Positions 5,348 through 6,561 of a stretch of DNA of 6,561 nt are shown here, one piece after another. Where the stretch lies: positions 3,548 to 10,108 of the forward strand of contig DCVC01000151.1 of NCBI GenBank assembly GCA_002328625.1, written 5' to 3'. Numbering within the stretch: position 1 is the stretch's first letter; every line of letters begins with the position of its first letter. The translations under genes were made by a program, and so were the position numbers. The notes under the pieces are model-generated. The model did not search any database and was not told the DNA's origin. It saw nothing but the letters and a program-made list of their open reading frames with translations. Source of the DNA: Bacteroidales bacterium UBA2198 (GTDB lineage: Bacteria; Bacteroidota; Bacteroidia; Bacteroidales; VadinHA17).

Positions 5348-6561
5348 ATGAGAAAGATATTTAGTTGCTTCGCTCTCCTGACGATTTCATTGTTTTCCTG
5401 TGCCCAGCATAAAAGCGGCTATGAGATCTCCGTTACTGTTTCCGGACTGCAGGACTCAGTTATTTTCCTTGCTTATCATTTTGGTGACAAGCAATTTCTT
5501 AAGGACACTATTACAATTGACAATAACGGTCACGGTATTTTTACAGGGGAGGAAGATCTGCCACACGGCATTTACATGGTTGTACTTCCGGGTAAGCGCT
5601 ATTTCGAAGTACTTGTATCTGATGATCAGCATTTTAGTACAACCTGCGCCTATGAAGATTGTTTCAACACCCTCCGATTTGCAGGGTCTGATGAAAATTC
5701 AGCCTTTGTTGATTATCAGAGAAAATGGGTAGGTATGCAGCAAAAGGCTTCAGCTATATCCAGAAAATTACAGAGCAATAAACTGAACAGCGATTCACTC
5801 AGGATACTTGCAAATTCCCAGAAAATGCAGGAACAACTGATGAAATCCTATCTGAAGGATGTCATTAAAGAGAACAAAGGAAATCTTCTTTCGATGCTTA
5901 TTAAAGCTATGCTCCCCGTTGAAACACCTGATATTTCAATTCCTCCCGGAGCATCAAATCCGGATTCGCTTAAATGGATACTGACGTACAATTATAACAA
6001 AAGCCATTTTTTTGACAATATTGATCTGACTGACGAAAGGTTATTAAGGACACCAATTTTACATGCCAGATTAAATGCCTTTTTCACGAATGTTGTTATA
6101 CAATCTCCGGATTCTCTGAATAAGGAGATAGATAAGATTATCAAGCTTAGCAGCAGCAATAAGAAGGTATTCCAGTTCATTGCTGTTTACCTTTTCAATC
6201 ATTTCAGAGAGAGTCAGATAATGGGACATGACGCAGTTCTGGTGAAAATTGCGGATGACATTTACCTTTCAGGAAAAGCTGATTGGGTTTCGCAGGAATT
6301 TAAAGATGATCTCAGGAAGCAGGTAGAGCTTATGCGGCCAAACCTTATTGGCAAAAAAGCAGAAAATCTTGTAATGGATTCATACAAAGGCATTTTTGTC
6401 TCATTATATGATATTGAAAAGGATTTTACCATCCTTTATTTCTGGGAACCTGATTGCGGGCATTGCATAGAAGCAACACCAAAGTTAAAATCATATTATG
6501 AACAAGCCAGGAATGAGGGTATTGAAATTTTTGCAGTCTGCACCACATCGGATAAACCCCA
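5348..6561 (+). CDS. Exported lipoprotein with C-terminal TlpA/thioredoxin-like domain (DUF4369/DUF5106 type), 3' end missing
   Basis: 404 complete codons are visible and the frame is open at the window edge; perhaps 60-100 residues are missing. The N-terminus is a lipoprotein signal: R2-K3, a hydrophobic run at 4-16 and lipobox L15-F16-S17-C18, so it should be anchored by Cys18 and face the periplasm. Residues about 25-110 are beta-rich and resemble DUF4369 (ISVTVSGLQDSVIFLAYHFG, then KDTITIDNNGHGIFTG). The middle (about 120-330) is helical, like DUF5106 proteins. The thioredoxin-like fold starts near 332 (LIGKKAENLVM) and carries the redox pair C370-G-H-C373 within FWEPDCGHC. The family probably reduces or exchanges disulfides of envelope proteins; the substrate is unknown. 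A strong consensus promoter lies just upstream. The ATG at 5348 is chosen because the signal peptide starts there. Confidence 0.9.
   Translation, partial: MRKIFSCFALLTISLFSCAQHKSGYEISVTVSGLQDSVIFLAYHFGDKQFLKDTITIDNNGHGIFTGEEDLPHGIYMVVLPGKRYFEVLVSDDQHFSTTCAYEDCFNTLRFAGSDENSAFVDYQRKWVGMQQKASAISRKLQSNKLNSDSLRILANSQKMQEQLMKSYLKDVIKENKGNLLSMLIKAMLPVETPDISIPPGASNPDSLKWILTYNYNKSHFFDNIDLTDERLLRTPILHARLNAFFTNVVIQSPDSLNKEIDKIIKLSSSNKKVFQFIAVYLFNHFRESQIMGHDAVLVKIADDIYLSGKADWVSQEFKDDLRKQVELMRPNLIGKKAENLVMDSYKGIFVSLYDIEKDFTILYFWEPDCGHCIEATPKLKSYYEQARNEGIEIFAVCTTSDKP

Noticed and set aside
5400..5732. Open frame of 110 codons in another frame of the redoxin lipoprotein
   Set aside because: The overlapping frame from 5348 has a signal peptide, promoter and family domains; this one has none.
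5992..6180. Minus-strand open frame with a hydrophobic N-terminus
   Set aside because: It is antisense to the middle of the redoxin lipoprotein; its leucine run mirrors A- and G-rich codons of the sense strand.
1..6561. CRISPR array, tRNA, rRNA, phage, defence-system or complete IS genes
   Set aside because: No regularly spaced repeats, cloverleaf, rRNA-like stretch, transposase, integrase or known defence domain was seen on either strand.

Overview
The window reads as a piece of a Bacteroidota chromosome, probably Bacteroidales or a relative. Several things point there. Four of the five promoter regions I could place carry a -7 box matching TAnnTTTG within about 40 bp of a gene start, and the fifth is a near-equivalent case; Shine-Dalgarno sequences are weak or absent; and the last gene is a lipoprotein of the DUF4369/TlpA-like redoxin type that is abundant in this phylum. 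Base composition is moderately AT-rich throughout and codon use looks even, so no gene stands out as recently acquired.

Layout, left to right. Positions 1-595 (minus) hold the N-terminal 198 residues of an aconitase-superfamily large subunit (LeuC/HacA-like); its C-terminus lies outside the window. Just upstream of it on the same strand is an AraC-family regulator (643-1491, minus), 47 bp away, so the two are likely co-transcribed. A 504-bp non-coding region (1492-1995) follows. It holds the araC promoter with an 11-bp direct repeat at 20-bp spacing, an AT-rich stretch, a roughly 194-bp segment bounded by long imperfect inverted repeats, and the promoter of the next gene. Positions 1996-2712 (plus) encode a BioG-type pimeloyl-ACP methyl ester esterase. 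It converges, with a 14-bp gap, on a YihY/BrkB-family membrane protein (2727-4064, minus). After a 223-bp gap comes a family 2 glycosyltransferase (4288-5223, minus). A short divergent promoter region separates it from a secreted lipoprotein with a C-terminal thioredoxin-like domain (5348 to the window end, plus, truncated).

How the genes work together: this is mostly a set of independent housekeeping or envelope transcription units. The one pair with a plausible shared job is the AraC regulator and the aconitase-like enzyme. The regulator has an intact cupin ligand-binding motif and its own promoter carries helically phased repeats, while the enzyme's N-terminal half departs from the family at two active-site histidine positions. 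This suggests a small regulated module for an unidentified hydroxy-acid substrate. I see no phage, CRISPR, rRNA or tRNA genes. The most unusual items are the variant dehydratase, the phased repeat at the araC promoter and the inverted-repeat-bounded element at 1643-1836.
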